Shown: positions 42,577 through 51,893, numbered from the stretch's first letter. The stretch: DNA of 64,000 bases from Pseudonocardia thermophila (GCF_900142365.1 NZ_FRAP01000003.1:124001-188000); one strand, 5' to 3'. Notes: generated by a model from the letters alone, not told the origin. Made by a program: numbers and translations.

Positions 42577-43263
42577 ATGACCCTGGCTTCCCCACCCGTT
42601 CCGCTGCCGAGCGTCGCCGCCGCTCTGGAGGCGGTGCGGCCGGGTGCCACCCTCATGGTGGGCGGATTCGGCCTGGTCGGCGCGCCGCTGACGCTCATCG
42701 AGGGGTTGCTCGAGCATCCCGGCGCCCGCGATCTGACGATCATCAGCAACAACCTCGGCGAGCCCGGCCGCGGACTCGGCCGGCTGCTGCTCGAAGGTCG
42801 CGTGCGCAAGGCGATCGGGTCGTTCTTCACCAGCAACCCGGACGTCGTCGCCGCCTACCAGGAGGGGCGGCTGGAGGTGGAGCTGCTGCCGCAGGGCACG
42901 CTCGCCGAGGCCATCCGGGCCGGCGGGGCCGGCATCGGCGGCTTCTACACCCGCACCGCGTGGGGCACGGCGCTCGCCGGGGGCCGCGAGGAGCGGATCA
43001 TCCGCGGCGAGCCGCACCTGTTCTACGAGTCGCTGCGCGCCGATGTCGCGCTCGTCCGCGCCCGCGCCGCCGACGAGCTGGGCAACCTCGTCTACTCGAA
43101 GACCGCGCGCAACTTCAACCCCGACATGGCCACCGCCGCCGACGTCGTGATCGCCGAGGTCGACGAGGTCGTGCCGGTGGGGGCACTGGACCCGGAGGAG
43201 ATCGTGACGCCGCACCCGTACGTGACGACCGTCGTGCTGAGCGGGAAGGCGGCGGCCCGATGA
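42577..43263 (+). CDS. pcaI: 3-oxoacid CoA-transferase subunit A (3-oxoadipate CoA-transferase-like)
   Basis: A 228-residue alpha subunit of a family I CoA-transferase. It has LMVGGFGLVGAPLTLIEGLL (about residues 27-46), ISNNLGEPGRGLGRLL, QGTLAEAIRAGGAGIGGFYTRTAWGT and LVYSKTARNFNPDMATAADVVIAEVDEVV. These enzymes move CoA from succinyl-CoA to a 3-oxoacid. Its stop overlaps the subunit B start (ATGA). The LysR neighbour and the thiolase downstream suggest the 3-oxoadipate branch of aromatic breakdown, but acetoacetate or another 3-oxoacid cannot be excluded. Confidence 0.82.
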   Translation: MTLASPPVPLPSVAAALEAVRPGATLMVGGFGLVGAPLTLIEGLLEHPGARDLTIISNNLGEPGRGLGRLLLEGRVRKAIGSFFTSNPDVVAAYQEGRLEVELLPQGTLAEAIRAGGAGIGGFYTRTAWGTALAGGREERIIRGEPHLFYESLRADVALVRARAADELGNLVYSKTARNFNPDMATAADVVIAEVDEVVPVGALDPEEIVTPHPYVTTVVLSGKAAAR

Positions 43264-43913
43264 GCGTCCAGCAGCGCATCGCAGCCCGGGTCGCACCGCA
43301 CATCCCGCGCGGTGCCGTGGTCAACCTCGGCATCGGCATCCCGACGCTGGTCGCCGACCACCTCCCGCTCGACCACGCCTATCTGCAGACGGAGAACGGG
43401 TTGCTCGGCGTCGGACCGACCCCGGCGCCGGACGAGGTCGATCCCGACCTCGTCCACGCCGGCAAGCAGCCGGTCACTGCGCGGCCGGGTGCCTCGTACT
43501 TCTCCAGCTCGGCGTCGTTCGGGATGATCCGCAGCGGGCGGGTGGAGATCGCGGTGCTCGGCGCCCTGCAGATCGACGCGCAGGGCCGGATCGCGAACTG
43601 GGCGATCCCGGGCCGGCCGGTGCTCGGCGTCGGGGGCGCGATGGACCTGCTGGTCGGCGCGCGCACCGTGATCGTCGCGACGACGCACACCGCCAAGGAC
43701 GGCGCCGCGAAGATCGTGTCGGAGGCGACGTTCCCGCTCACCGCGCAGCGGCCGGTCGACCTCGTGGTCACGGAGGCGGCCACCTTCCGCGTGACGCCCG
43801 ACGGTCTCGAGCTGGTCGAGATCGCCGAGGATCATGACCTGGAGTGGGTGCAGGCGCACACGACCGCGCCCTACCGTGTGGCGATCGACGAGCGAGGAGC
43901 AGTGCATGCGTGA
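43260..43913 (+). CDS. pcaJ: 3-oxoacid CoA-transferase subunit B
   Basis: A 217-residue beta subunit. It has VNLGIGIPTLVADHLP (about residues 21-36), the catalytic Glu in YLQTENGLLGVGPTP (about 46) and the C-terminal ATFPLTAQRPVDLVVTEAATFRVTPDGLELVEIA. It forms an alpha2-beta2 enzyme with the preceding gene, to which it is coupled by a 4-base overlap. The 3' end overlaps the thiolase start by 8 bases. Confidence 0.85.
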   Translation: MSVQQRIAARVAPHIPRGAVVNLGIGIPTLVADHLPLDHAYLQTENGLLGVGPTPAPDEVDPDLVHAGKQPVTARPGASYFSSSASFGMIRSGRVEIAVLGALQIDAQGRIANWAIPGRPVLGVGGAMDLLVGARTVIVATTHTAKDGAAKIVSEATFPLTAQRPVDLVVTEAATFRVTPDGLELVEIAEDHDLEWVQAHTTAPYRVAIDERGAVHA

Positions 43914-45120
43914 TGCGGTGATCTGCGAGCCCCTGCGGACCCCGGTCGGCGGGTTCGGGGGTTCGTTGAAGGACGTTCCGGCGCACGAGCTGGCCGCGAC
44001 GGTGGTGCGTGCGGTGATCGAGCGCACCGGCCTGCCGGTCGACGCGGTCGACGACGTGGTCCTGGGCAACTGCTACCCGACGATGGAGGCCCCGGCCATC
44101 GGCCGCGTCGCCGCCCTCGACGCCGGCCTGCCGATCTCGGTGCCGGGCTCGCAGATCGACCGCCGCTGCGGGTCGGGGCTGCAGGCCGTCGTCAACGCCG
44201 CCATGTCCGTGTCCTCCGGTGCCGCCGAGCTCGTGCTCGCCGGTGGCGCCGAGTCGATGTCGAACGCGCCGTTCTACACCACGGCCATGCGGTGGGGCGC
44301 CCGCGGCGGGCCGGGAGTGCTGCTGCACGACTCGCTGGCCCGTGGCCGCACGACCGCGGGCGGCAAGAACTACCCGGTGCCCGGTGGGATGCTGGAGACC
44401 GCGGAGAACCTGCGGCGGGAGTACAAGATCTCCCGCACCGAGCAGGACGAGCTGGCGGTGCGCTCCCACCAGCGGGCCGCGGCGGCCCAGGCGGCCGGGG
44501 TGTTCGACGAGGAGATCGTCCCGGTGACCGTGCGGGGCCGCAAGGGCGACACCGTGGTGGACCGCGACGAGCACATCCGTCCCGACACCAGCCTCGAGGT
44601 CCTCGCCAAGCTGCGCCCGGTGCTCGGCAAGGACGACCCGGAGGCGACGGTCACCGCCGGCAACGCCAGCGGCCAGAACGACGGCGCCGCGATCTGCATC
44701 GTCACCAGCCGCGAGAAGGCCGAGGAGCTCGGGCTGCGGCCGCTGGTGCGGTTGGTGTCGTGGGCGGTGGCCGGGGTGCCGCCGGCGACGATGGGCATCG
44801 GCCCGGTCCCGGCCACGGCCAAGGTGCTCGACCGCGCCGGGTTGTCGCTGGCCGACGTGGACCTGATCGAGCTGAACGAGGCGTTCGCCGCGCAGGTGCT
44901 GGCGGTGACGCGGGAGTGGAAGTTCGCCGAGTCCGACTTCGAACGGCTCAACGTGCACGGGTCGGGGATCTCGCTGGGGCACCCGGTGGGCGCGACCGGC
45001 GGCCGGATCCTGGCCACGCTGGCCCGCGAGATGGTCCGCCGGGACGCCCGGTACGGGCTGGAGACGATGTGCATCGGCGGTGGGCAGGGGCTGGCCGCCC
45101 TGTTCGAGAAGGTCGCCTGA
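43906..45120 (+). CDS. pcaF: Thiolase (acetyl-CoA acetyltransferase, 3-oxoadipyl-CoA thiolase candidate)
   Basis: A 404-residue degradative thiolase. The nucleophile Cys is in QIDRRCGSGLQAVVNAAMSV (about residue 90). The second signature is NVHGSGISLGHPVGATGGRI with His about 358. The third Cys is in GLETMCIGGGQGLAAL (about 390). With the adjacent CoA-transferase it would activate a 3-oxoacid and cleave it to acetyl-CoA plus a shortened acyl-CoA, as in the last steps of the beta-ketoadipate pathway. GAGGAG precedes ATG 43906. No pcaHGBLDC or cat genes are in the window. Confidence 0.85.
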   Translation: MRDAVICEPLRTPVGGFGGSLKDVPAHELAATVVRAVIERTGLPVDAVDDVVLGNCYPTMEAPAIGRVAALDAGLPISVPGSQIDRRCGSGLQAVVNAAMSVSSGAAELVLAGGAESMSNAPFYTTAMRWGARGGPGVLLHDSLARGRTTAGGKNYPVPGGMLETAENLRREYKISRTEQDELAVRSHQRAAAAQAAGVFDEEIVPVTVRGRKGDTVVDRDEHIRPDTSLEVLAKLRPVLGKDDPEATVTAGNASGQNDGAAICIVTSREKAEELGLRPLVRLVSWAVAGVPPATMGIGPVPATAKVLDRAGLSLADVDLIELNEAFAAQVLAVTREWKFAESDFERLNVHGSGISLGHPVGATGGRILATLAREMVRRDARYGLETMCIGGGQGLAALFEKVA

Positions 45121-45139
45121 CGCCCGCGGAGGCGCCGTC

Positions 45140-46489
45140 GTGACGGATCTGCGGATCGGGCCGGCCCTGGTGGTGCCCGTGACATCTGCGCCCTTCACCG
45201 GGTACGTCGAGGTCACCGCCGGTGCGGTGACCCACCTGGGGCCGGACCCGACCGCAGAACCCGCCGGCGAGGTCGTGACCACGCCCGGCCGGATGGTCAT
45301 CCCCGCGCTGGTCAACACCCACTGCCACACCAGCCAGCAGCTCGGCCGCGGCCTCGGCGACGACGTCGGCCTGCTCACCTGGCTGCACGAGCGGATCTGG
45401 CCCTACGAGCTGGCGCTCACCGAGGCCGACTCGGAGATCTCCGCGCTGGTCTGCGCGATCGAGCAGATCCGCAGCGGCACCACGCTGATCGCCGATCCCG
45501 GTGGCCGGCACGTCGACGGGATGGCCCGCGGGCTCACCGCGGCCGGTATCCGGGCCCTGCTCGGGCGCAGCTCGATGGACTCCGGCGAGGGCCGCCCGCC
45601 CGGGGACCGCGAGACCACCGCCGAGGTGCTCGCCGCACAGGACGAGCTGGCCGAACGCTGGCACGGCCGCGGCCGCATGCGGTTCTCCTACACGCTGCGC
45701 ACGATCTTCAACGCCACTGATGAGCTGATCACCGCGACGATGGAGCGGGCTCGCGCGCTCGGCACCACCGTGCAGATGCACGTCGCGGAGATCCCCGAGG
45801 AGAACGAGCACACCCGCACCACCCGCGGAACGACCACCGTCCGCCATCTCGACCGGCTCGGCGCGCTGAGCCCGGCCCTGCTCGCCGTGCACGCCGTCTG
45901 GGTGGACGACGAGGAGATCGCGCTGCTCGCCGAGCGCGGCTGCCCGGTGTCGCACAACGCCGCGTCCAACCTGAAGATCCTCGGCACCCCGCGGATCGCC
46001 GACATGCTCGACGCCGGCGTTCTGCTCGGGCTGGGCACCGACGGCGCTCCGTCGAACAACCGCATGAGCATGCTCGACGAGATGTGGCTGGCCGCGATCG
46101 TCCAGAAGGGTCTGCGGCGCGACCCCACGGTGCTGCCCGCCGACGCAGTGCTGCGGATGGCCACGATCGACGGTGCTCGCGCGCTGGGCATGGCCGACCT
46201 CGTCGGATCGATCGAGGTGGGCAAGCGGGCCGACCTGGTGATCATCGATCCGTGCACCCCGAACTTCGCGACGGCAGCCGATCCGGTGTCCGGGCTCGTC
46301 ACCGCGGTGAAGTCGGAGAACGTCGAGTCGGTCCTCTGCGACGGCGAATGGCTCCTGCGGGATCGCCGGATCGTCCGCGTGGACGAGGCCGCGGTGCTCG
46401 CCGAGGCCGCCGAGCGCGCTGCCGCCGTGCGCCGCAGGGCCGGGCTGGGGATCAAGCCGGACCGGCCAGGTACCCCGCGAGGTGCGTGA
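45140..46489 (+). CDS. Amidohydrolase-family deaminase/chlorohydrolase (TrzN/SsnA-like)
   Basis: A 449-residue metal-dependent hydrolase. The metal His pair is in PALVNTHCHTSQQLGRG (about residues 57-73). Further ligand His residues are in VQMHVAEIPEE and LLAVHAVWVDD, and the Asp is in LGLGTDGAPSNN (about 297). The C-terminal GKRADLVIIDPCTPN is the usual beta-sandwich return. Family activities include guanine, S-adenosylhomocysteine or methylthioadenosine, and s-triazine deaminations. GTG 45140 lies 8 bases after GGAGG and 19 bases after the thiolase stop, so it is probably in the same operon. The last 38 bases overlap the convergent monooxygenase gene. Confidence 0.8.
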   Translation: MTDLRIGPALVVPVTSAPFTGYVEVTAGAVTHLGPDPTAEPAGEVVTTPGRMVIPALVNTHCHTSQQLGRGLGDDVGLLTWLHERIWPYELALTEADSEISALVCAIEQIRSGTTLIADPGGRHVDGMARGLTAAGIRALLGRSSMDSGEGRPPGDRETTAEVLAAQDELAERWHGRGRMRFSYTLRTIFNATDELITATMERARALGTTVQMHVAEIPEENEHTRTTRGTTTVRHLDRLGALSPALLAVHAVWVDDEEIALLAERGCPVSHNAASNLKILGTPRIADMLDAGVLLGLGTDGAPSNNRMSMLDEMWLAAIVQKGLRRDPTVLPADAVLRMATIDGARALGMADLVGSIEVGKRADLVIIDPCTPNFATAADPVSGLVTAVKSENVESVLCDGEWLLRDRRIVRVDEAAVLAEAAERAAAVRRRAGLGIKPDRPGTPRGA

Positions 46490-47735
46490 CGATGTCGTCG
46501 GCGTCCGCCGCGGCACCGTCGATCAGGGTGGACTTGCGGCGGCGCAGGAACGGCAGCCCGATCACGTACAGGCCGGGACTCGCGGTGACCACGCCGCCGT
46601 CGTGGCGGATGCGGCCCTTGCGGTCCCACAGCGGCAGGTCGCCCAGCGCGGTCAGGAAGCCCAGATCGGGCTTGAGGCCCGTGGCCCACACGATCGTGCG
46701 GATCTCGCCGCTGCGCAGGTCCAGCTCCAGCGGCACCGACTCGGGCAGCATCGTCGGCTCGACCGGCTCGCCGGGCGGCAGGTCCTTCGTCAGCTCGGCC
46801 CCGTCGGTCTCCGCCCACTCGTCGAACGTCCTGAGCAGCCGCTTGACCTTCAGATCGGCCAGCGTGACCACGTTGGACAGCGAGCCGGACAGCTGCGCCA
46901 CCCCGTCGCGCACGCCCGCCAGCCGGCCCACCAGCCGCACGCCCGCGCGGGTGAGCGCGTTCAGGTCGAGGGTGATCCGCTCCGGCGTGCCGACGAGCTG
47001 CATCGACGGCAGCACCCGGGCCCGGGCCAGGTCCGGGACCTCGTCGTAGCGGTCGTCGAAGACGCCGGCCGCGTCCATCCACCAGAGCACGTCCTTGCCG
47101 CGGTAGGTGCGCGGCATCCGCACGTGCTCGCCGACGGCGAGGGTCACCTGCCGCCCCGAGGCCTGCACCTCGTGCGCGATCTGGATGCCGCTCGCCGACG
47201 GGCCCACCACCAGCACGCCGCCCTCGGGCAGGTCGTCGGGGTTGCGGTAGGCCGGCACGCCCTCCTCGCCGGAGCCCGCGGCCACCCGGTGCTCCAGGCC
47301 GTCCGGCACCGCCTCGAACACGTCGGGCAGCGACGGCACGGTCGCCCCACCCGCGGCGACGACGACGGTGCGGGCGCGCCAGGTGTCCTGGTCGGTCTCG
47401 ACGACGTAGCCGTCGTCGGTGCGGCGCACCGCGGTGACGGTGGTGCCGGCCCGGACCGGCGCGGCGATCTCCTTCGCGTAGCCCTCGATGTAGGCGGTGA
47501 CCTCGGCAGCGGTCATGTAGCCGTCCGGGTCGTCGCCGCGGTAGGAGTAGCCGGGCAGCCGGCTGAGCCAGTTCGGGGTGAGCAGGCGGAGGGAGTCCCA
47601 GCGCTGGGTCCGCCACGAGTTCGCCACCTCGGCGCGTTCGAGCACGACGTGGTCGATGCCGCGGTCGGTGAGGTGCTTGCTCACGGCCAGCCCGCTGTGG
47701 CCGGCGCCGATGACGACGCTGGTCACCTGTGGCAC
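46452..47735 (-). CDS. Flavin-dependent monooxygenase, FMO-like (NAD(P)-binding)
   Basis: A 427-residue two-dinucleotide-domain flavoprotein. The FAD loop is VVIGAGHSGLAVSKHL (residues 7-22), an FMO-like WRTQRWDSLRLLTPNWLSRLPG follows, and the NADPH loop is GGVLVVGPSASGIQIAHEV (about 170-188). VWATGLKPDLGFL (about 349) is the ATG motif of the family. It lies 37 bases downstream of osmC in one operon headed by a cysteine-containing leader peptide. A sulfur-directed oxidation (sulfide, thiol or sulfonate-related) is therefore suggested; the actual substrate is unknown. Confidence 0.83.
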   Translation of the reverse strand: MPQVTSVVIGAGHSGLAVSKHLTDRGIDHVVLERAEVANSWRTQRWDSLRLLTPNWLSRLPGYSYRGDDPDGYMTAAEVTAYIEGYAKEIAAPVRAGTTVTAVRRTDDGYVVETDQDTWRARTVVVAAGGATVPSLPDVFEAVPDGLEHRVAAGSGEEGVPAYRNPDDLPEGGVLVVGPSASGIQIAHEVQASGRQVTLAVGEHVRMPRTYRGKDVLWWMDAAGVFDDRYDEVPDLARARVLPSMQLVGTPERITLDLNALTRAGVRLVGRLAGVRDGVAQLSGSLSNVVTLADLKVKRLLRTFDEWAETDGAELTKDLPPGEPVEPTMLPESVPLELDLRSGEIRTIVWATGLKPDLGFLTALGDLPLWDRKGRIRHDGGVVTASPGLYVIGLPFLRRRKSTLIDGAAADADDIVTHLAGYLAGPA

Positions 47736-47772
47736 GGGGACTCCCTCCTCCTTGACTCGATGATCGAGGAAC

Positions 47773-48336
47773 TCAGTTCACGTCGACGGAGACCGGCACC
47801 GGGTTGGTGAGCGTGTCGTAGACGGCCGACCGCTTCTGCGACTGCGCGACCAGCGCGGCGATCTCGTCCGGGGTCGCGTCGGCGTCCACGTCGAAGTGGA
47901 CCTTGATGCTCGTGAAGCGGTTCGGCACCTCCGGGTCGCCGCCGAGGATGCCGAGGATGTCGTGCTCGCCGGTGACGGTGGCCTTGACCGAGCGCAGCTG
48001 GATGTTGCGCAGCTGGGCGACCGAGGCGATGCCGGCGGTCAGGCAGGCGCCCAGGCCGACGAGGACGATCTCGACCGGGGTGGCGCCCTGGTCCTCCGCG
48101 GCGAACTGCTCCGGGTGGTCGGCGTCGAAGGTGAAGGTCGAGACGTGCTCCTGCTCGGCGCCGAGGCCGCGGAACGTGCGGACGGTGCCGCGGGAGTGGG
48201 TGCCCTTGATCCACTCGGTCTCGGCCCGCCACTGGAACTGGGCCGCCTCCGGCGCGTCGGCGAGCGCCTTGCGCGCGTCGAGCAGCGCGCCGACGTTCAC
48301 GCCGTTGTCGACCGTCGGGGTCTCGGTGGAGGTCAT
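47773..48336 (-). CDS. OsmC/Ohr-family peroxiredoxin-like protein
   Basis: A 187-residue OsmC-fold protein. VGLGACLTAGIASVAQLRNIQL (about residues 95-116) contains the resolving-type Cys of the family; the other canonical Cys of Ohr is not apparent. The pattern FDADHPEQFAAEDQGATPVEIVL is typical of the OsmC group often found near sulfur genes. It lies between a leader peptide (start 48597) and the FMO-like monooxygenase, with AAGGAG before the ATG. A role in thiol or hydroperoxide handling during sulfur-compound use is plausible. Confidence 0.85.
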   Translation of the reverse strand: MTSTETPTVDNGVNVGALLDARKALADAPEAAQFQWRAETEWIKGTHSRGTVRTFRGLGAEQEHVSTFTFDADHPEQFAAEDQGATPVEIVLVGLGACLTAGIASVAQLRNIQLRSVKATVTGEHDILGILGGDPEVPNRFTSIKVHFDVDADATPDEIAALVAQSQKRSAVYDTLTNPVPVSVDVN

Positions 48337-48513
48337 ACGGGTCTCCTTCTTCGTCTTCTTCGTCGTTCTTGATCTGGATCGCGTGCAGGATCGGCGGCGC
48401 CGACCGGCCCGGGCCTGCCCGGTCAGGAACGGACGCCGCACGTGGCCGCCCACGCGGCACGGGCGCCGCGCATCGGGGCGTGCGGGAACAGCAGGTGGAA
48501 GAGGGCCGGGTCG

Positions 48514-48597
48514 TCAGCAGGAACCCGGACACGCGCACGTCTGGACCAGACCGTGGTCGACGTGCCGACGCCGCACGAGGAGAGGGGCGCCGTACAT
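48514..48597 (-). CDS. Sulfur-type leader peptide (RRHVD family) upstream of osmC
   Basis: A 27-residue open frame: MYGAPLLVRRRHVDHG, then LVQTCACPGSC and TGA. The LLVRRRHVD core followed by a Cys-bearing end matches actinobacterial mini-proteins often annotated as putative leader peptide, which lie ahead of cysteine and sulfur assimilation genes. Three of the last seven codons are Cys, suited to attenuation by Cys-tRNA supply. A promoter whose predicted start site falls at the ATG implies leaderless translation. The 177 bases to osmC can fold (GACCGG 48402-48407 with CCGGTC 48419-48424), but no other gene is visible in 48337-48513. Confidence 0.78.
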   Translation of the reverse strand: MYGAPLLVRRRHVDHGLVQTCACPGSC

Positions 48598-48604
48598 GGG
48601 GACG

Positions 48605-48633
48605 TTCGTACCATCCCGCGGCGGGCCTGCCAA
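48605..48633 (-). promoter_or_regulatory. Promoter of the leader-osmC-monooxygenase operon
   Basis: On the minus strand TTGGCA (48633-48628) is followed after 17 bases by TACGAA (48610-48605). The expected start site lies about 7 bases on, at or next to the leader ATG at 48597. This agrees with the absence of a ribosome site. Confidence 0.5.
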
Positions 48634-48663
48634 GCGGTTCGGTCCGCCGCTTCGGTCGGCGGA

Positions 48664-49062
48664 TCAGCGTTCCCCGGAACGGGCGATCTTCAGGTCGAGC
48701 ACCGGGGTGCCGTCGACGGCCTCCGATCCGCGCACCCGCAGGCGCAGACCGTTCGTCTCGAGGACGTGGACGCGGTGCAGCCCGATCGGGTTGGGCCGGT
48801 CCTGCGAGCGCGTCGCGAACACCCCCGTGAGCGGTCGCGAGGCGGCACCGCGGGGATGGACGGCGAGCACGTCGCGATCGGCGAGGTGCAGCCAGCTCAG
48901 CACCACGAGTTCGGCGCCCGCGGGCACGTCCGCCACGGCGCGGGCGTAGGCGGGGTCGATCACGATCACCGCCTCGGGGGCGCCCTCGTCGCCCTGCTCG
49001 GGGGCATCGGCGGGATCCGCCAGGGGTGACTCGGCGTGCCCGACGGGCACCAACTCGATCAC
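48664..49062 (-). CDS. trmO: TrmO/TsaA-family tRNA (adenine-N6)-methyltransferase
   Basis: A 132-residue protein of the YaeB/TsaA family, which adds the methyl group to threonylcarbamoyl-adenosine at tRNA position 37 using S-adenosylmethionine. Seen: PVGHAESPLADP at the N-terminus, AELVVLSWLHLADRDVLAVHPRG (about residues 52-74) and GVFATRSQDRPNPIGLHRVHVLE (about 80-102), the SAM-binding signature TRSPxRPNPIGL in slightly altered form. GTG 49062 with GGGAG 9 bases upstream is favoured over an upstream ATG at 49104. It is divergent from furA. Confidence 0.83.
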   Translation of the reverse strand: MIELVPVGHAESPLADPADAPEQGDEGAPEAVIVIDPAYARAVADVPAGAELVVLSWLHLADRDVLAVHPRGAASRPLTGVFATRSQDRPNPIGLHRVHVLETNGLRLRVRGSEAVDGTPVLDLKIARSGER

Positions 49063-49129
49063 GGATCGATCTCCCGGAAGGGGTGGACGCGGCGAGCTCG
49101 GCATGATACAGATCACTCTCGACCGTTTT

Positions 49130-49149
49130 CTTGACTTGTTCAAATCAAG
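49130..49149. promoter_or_regulatory. FurA box overlapping the furA promoter
   Basis: CTTGACTTGTTCAAATCAAG, with perfect 5-base outer arms CTTGA/TCAAG, lies 22 bases before the furA GTG and includes TTGACT as a possible -35 element. AT-rich boxes of this form are the known autoregulatory FurA operators upstream of furA-katG in mycobacteria and streptomycetes. Confidence 0.75.
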
Positions 49150-49170
49150 GTTTCGTGGTCTGATGGTTGC

Positions 49171-49605
49171 GTGCCGAGCCCGTCGCAGATCGAGCGTCTC
49201 CTGCGAGACGCCTCGCTGCGCGTCACTGCCCCGCGCAAGGCGGTGCTCGCTGCCGTGTACGAGAACCCCCACGCGGACACCGAGACGCTCCTCGCGGCCA
49301 CCCGGTCCCGGCTCGGCTCGGTGTCGCACCAGGCCGTGTACGACGTCCTGCGCGCGCTGCACGAGGCGGGGCTGGTGCGGCGCATCCAGCCTGCGGGATC
49401 GGTCGCCCGCTACGAGGCGCGCGTGGGGGACAACCACCACCACCTCGTGTGCCGATCGTGCGGTGTGGTCGCCGACGTCGACTGCGCCGTCGGTGAGGCG
49501 CCCTGCCTCACCGCATCCGACGACGCCGGCTTCGCGATCGACGAAGCCGAGGTCGTGTACTGGGGCCTCTGCCCCGACTGCCAGTCCCGGCCCGCGGCTC
49601 GCTGA
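49171..49605 (+). CDS. furA: Fur-family regulator of catalase-peroxidase
   Basis: A 144-residue Fur protein. The winged helix is [56 protein letters not shown]. The metal-binding stretch is [19 protein letters not shown] with CxxC (about residues 91-100), and a second CxxC is in GLCPDCQSR. It lies 86 bases upstream of katG in the same direction and behind a FurA box. This is the redox-sensing FurA that represses both genes until oxidised. The weak ribosome site at GTG 49171 fits leaderless translation, as for mycobacterial furA. Confidence 0.92.
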   Translation: MPSPSQIERLLRDASLRVTAPRKAVLAAVYENPHADTETLLAATRSRLGSVSHQAVYDVLRALHEAGLVRRIQPAGSVARYEARVGDNHHHLVCRSCGVVADVDCAVGEAPCLTASDDAGFAIDEAEVVYWGLCPDCQSRPAAR

Positions 49606-49691
49606 CCGCGACCCACGGACCGGCCGGACGAACACCTCTCCAAGCGCCCGGCCACCCCGACCGGCGCCCGTCTTCCAAGGAAGGAACCGAC

Positions 49692-51893
49692 GTGCCCCCT
49701 GAAAGCGACAACGTGACCGCGAGTGGCAGTGACAGCATGAGCCCGGCCATCTCGGCCCCGACGTCCAAAGGTACCGGGCGGCCCCGCACGAACCGCGACT
49801 GGTGGCCCAACCAGGTCGACCTGTCCCCGCTGGTGAAGACCTCCCCGGAGTGCGACCCGCTCGCCGACGAGGACTTCGACTACCGCAAGGCCGTCTCCCA
49901 GATCGACTTCGAGCAGCTCAAGCGCGACGTCATCGAGGTCATGCACACCTCGCAGGACTGGTGGCCCGCGGACTGGGGTCACTACGGCCCGCTGTTCATC
50001 CGCATGTCGTGGCACGCTGCCGGCACCTACCGCCAGCACGACGGCCGCGGCGGCGCCGGTGACGGCGCCCAGCGGTTCGCGCCGCTGAACAGCTGGCCGG
50101 ACAACGCGAACCTGGACAAGGCGCGCCGGCTGCTCCTGCCGATCAAGCAGAAGTACGGCCGCAGCCTGTCCTGGGCGGACCTGCTGGTCTTCGCCGGCAA
50201 CGTGGCGCACGAGGACATGGGCTTCCGCACGTTCGGCTTCGCGTTCGGCCGCGAGGACGTCTGGCAGCCCGACGAGATCAACTGGGGTACCGAGGAGACC
50301 TGGCTCGGCGACGAGCGCTACCAGGGCGACGGTCCGCTGGAGCTCGAGGAGCCCTACGGCGCGGTCACCATGGGCCTGATCTACGTCAACCCGGAGGGCC
50401 CGCGCGGCTCGGCCGACCCGCTCGCGGCCGCGCACGACATCCGCATCACGTTCGGGCGCATGGCGATGAGCGACGAGGAGACCGTCGCGCTGATCGCCGG
50501 TGGCCACACGTTCGGCAAGGCGCACGGAGCAGGTGACCCGTCGCTCGTCGGTCCGGAGCCGGAGGGCTGCCCGGTGCACGGCAACGGCCTCGGCTGGAAG
50601 AGCGAGTACGGCACCGGCAAGGGCGCAGACACGATCACCTCGGGTCTGGAGGGCGCCTGGACGCCCACGCCGACCACGTGGGACCACAGCTTCTTCGACA
50701 CCCTGTTCAAGTACGACTGGGAGCTGACCACCAGCCCGGCCGGCGCCAAGCAGTGGCAGCCGAAGAACCCCGAGGCCCAGGAGCTGGTGCCGGACGCGCA
50801 CATCCCGGGCAAGAAGAACCCGCCGATGATGGCGACGACCGACATCGCGCTCATCAAGGACCCGGGCTTCCGCAAGATCTCCGAGCGCTTCCGTGACCAC
50901 CCGGAGGAGTTCGAGGAGACCTACCGCCGGGCGTGGTTCAAGCTGCTGCACCGCGACATGGGCCCGGTGTCGCGCTACATCGGCCCGTGGGTGCCCGAGG
51001 AGGTCCAGCTCTGGCAGGACCCGCTGCCGCCGGTGGACCACGAGCTGATTTCCGAGGCCGACGCGGAAGAGCTGAAGAAGCAGATCCTGGCCTCCGGCCT
51101 GACCGTCTCGCAGCTGGTGCACACCGCCTGGTCGTCGGCCGCGTCGTACCGCAACACCGACAAGCGCGGTGGCGCCAACGGTGCCCGCATCCGCCTCGAG
51201 CCGCAGGTGAGCTGGCCGGTCAACGCCGGGACGCAGGAGGTCGTCGCCAAGCTCGACGAGATCCGCAAGGCGTTCGGCAAGCCGGTCTCGCTGGCCGACA
51301 CGATCGTGCTGGCCGGTTCGGCCGCGGTCGAGAAGGCCGCCGCCGACGCGGGCGTGCCGATCACCGTGCCGTTCCACCCCGGCCGGACCGACGCGACGCA
51401 GGAGCAGACCGACCCGGAGACGTTCAAGTACCTGGAGCCGACCGCCGACGGGTTCCGCAACTGGATCCGCCCCGGCAGCAAGGCCCAGCCCGAGGTGCTG
51501 CTGGTCGACCGCGCCAGCATGCTCGACCTGACGGCGAAGGAGATGACCGTCCTCATCGGTGGTCTGCGCGTGCTGGGCGCCAACACCGGCGGCACCGAGC
51601 ACGGCGTCTTCACCGACCGGGTCGGCGTCCTCTCGCAGGACTTCTTCCGCAACCTGCTCGACCTGTCGATCGAGTGGAGCACCTCCGAGGAGGAGGGCGT
51701 CTACGAGGGCCGCGACGCCGACGGCAAGGTCGTCCGCACCGCCACCGCGGCCGACCTGGTCTTCAACTCGAACTCCGTCCTGCGCGGCATCGTCGAGGTC
51801 TACTCGGCCGACGACGCGAAGGAGAAGTTCGTGCGCGACTTCGTGAAGGCCTGGGTCAAGGTCATGGAGCTCGACCGGTTCGACCTGCGCTGA
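49692..51893 (+). CDS. katG: Bifunctional catalase-peroxidase KatG
   Basis: A 733-residue heme enzyme with two peroxidase-fold halves. The active site is Arg104, Trp107 and His108 in [13 protein letters not shown]. The covalent Met-Tyr-Trp adduct partners are Tyr231 ([10 protein letters not shown]) and Met257 ([10 protein letters not shown]). The proximal heme His is about 272 in [13 protein letters not shown]. All functional residues are present, so it should detoxify peroxide and could activate isoniazid-like prodrugs. The N-terminal ~30 residues are variable and Ser/Thr-rich. AAGGAAGGA precedes the ATG. It forms the operon partner of furA. Confidence 0.97.
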   Translation: MPPESDNVTASGSDSMSPAISAPTSKGTGRPRTNRDWWPNQVDLSPLVKTSPECDPLADEDFDYRKAVSQIDFEQLKRDVIEVMHTSQDWWPADWGHYGPLFIRMSWHAAGTYRQHDGRGGAGDGAQRFAPLNSWPDNANLDKARRLLLPIKQKYGRSLSWADLLVFAGNVAHEDMGFRTFGFAFGREDVWQPDEINWGTEETWLGDERYQGDGPLELEEPYGAVTMGLIYVNPEGPRGSADPLAAAHDIRITFGRMAMSDEETVALIAGGHTFGKAHGAGDPSLVGPEPEGCPVHGNGLGWKSEYGTGKGADTITSGLEGAWTPTPTTWDHSFFDTLFKYDWELTTSPAGAKQWQPKNPEAQELVPDAHIPGKKNPPMMATTDIALIKDPGFRKISERFRDHPEEFEETYRRAWFKLLHRDMGPVSRYIGPWVPEEVQLWQDPLPPVDHELISEADAEELKKQILASGLTVSQLVHTAWSSAASYRNTDKRGGANGARIRLEPQVSWPVNAGTQEVVAKLDEIRKAFGKPVSLADTIVLAGSAAVEKAAADAGVPITVPFHPGRTDATQEQTDPETFKYLEPTADGFRNWIRPGSKAQPEVLLVDRASMLDLTAKEMTVLIGGLRVLGANTGGTEHGVFTDRVGVLSQDFFRNLLDLSIEWSTSEEEGVYEGRDADGKVVRTATAADLVFNSNSVLRGIVEVYSADDAKEKFVRDFVKAWVKVMELDRFDLR

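Noticed and set aside
48423..48614. A 63-codon minus-strand frame upstream of osmC
   Set aside because: It overlaps the leader peptide in another frame and shows no family features; the leader frame matches a known motif.
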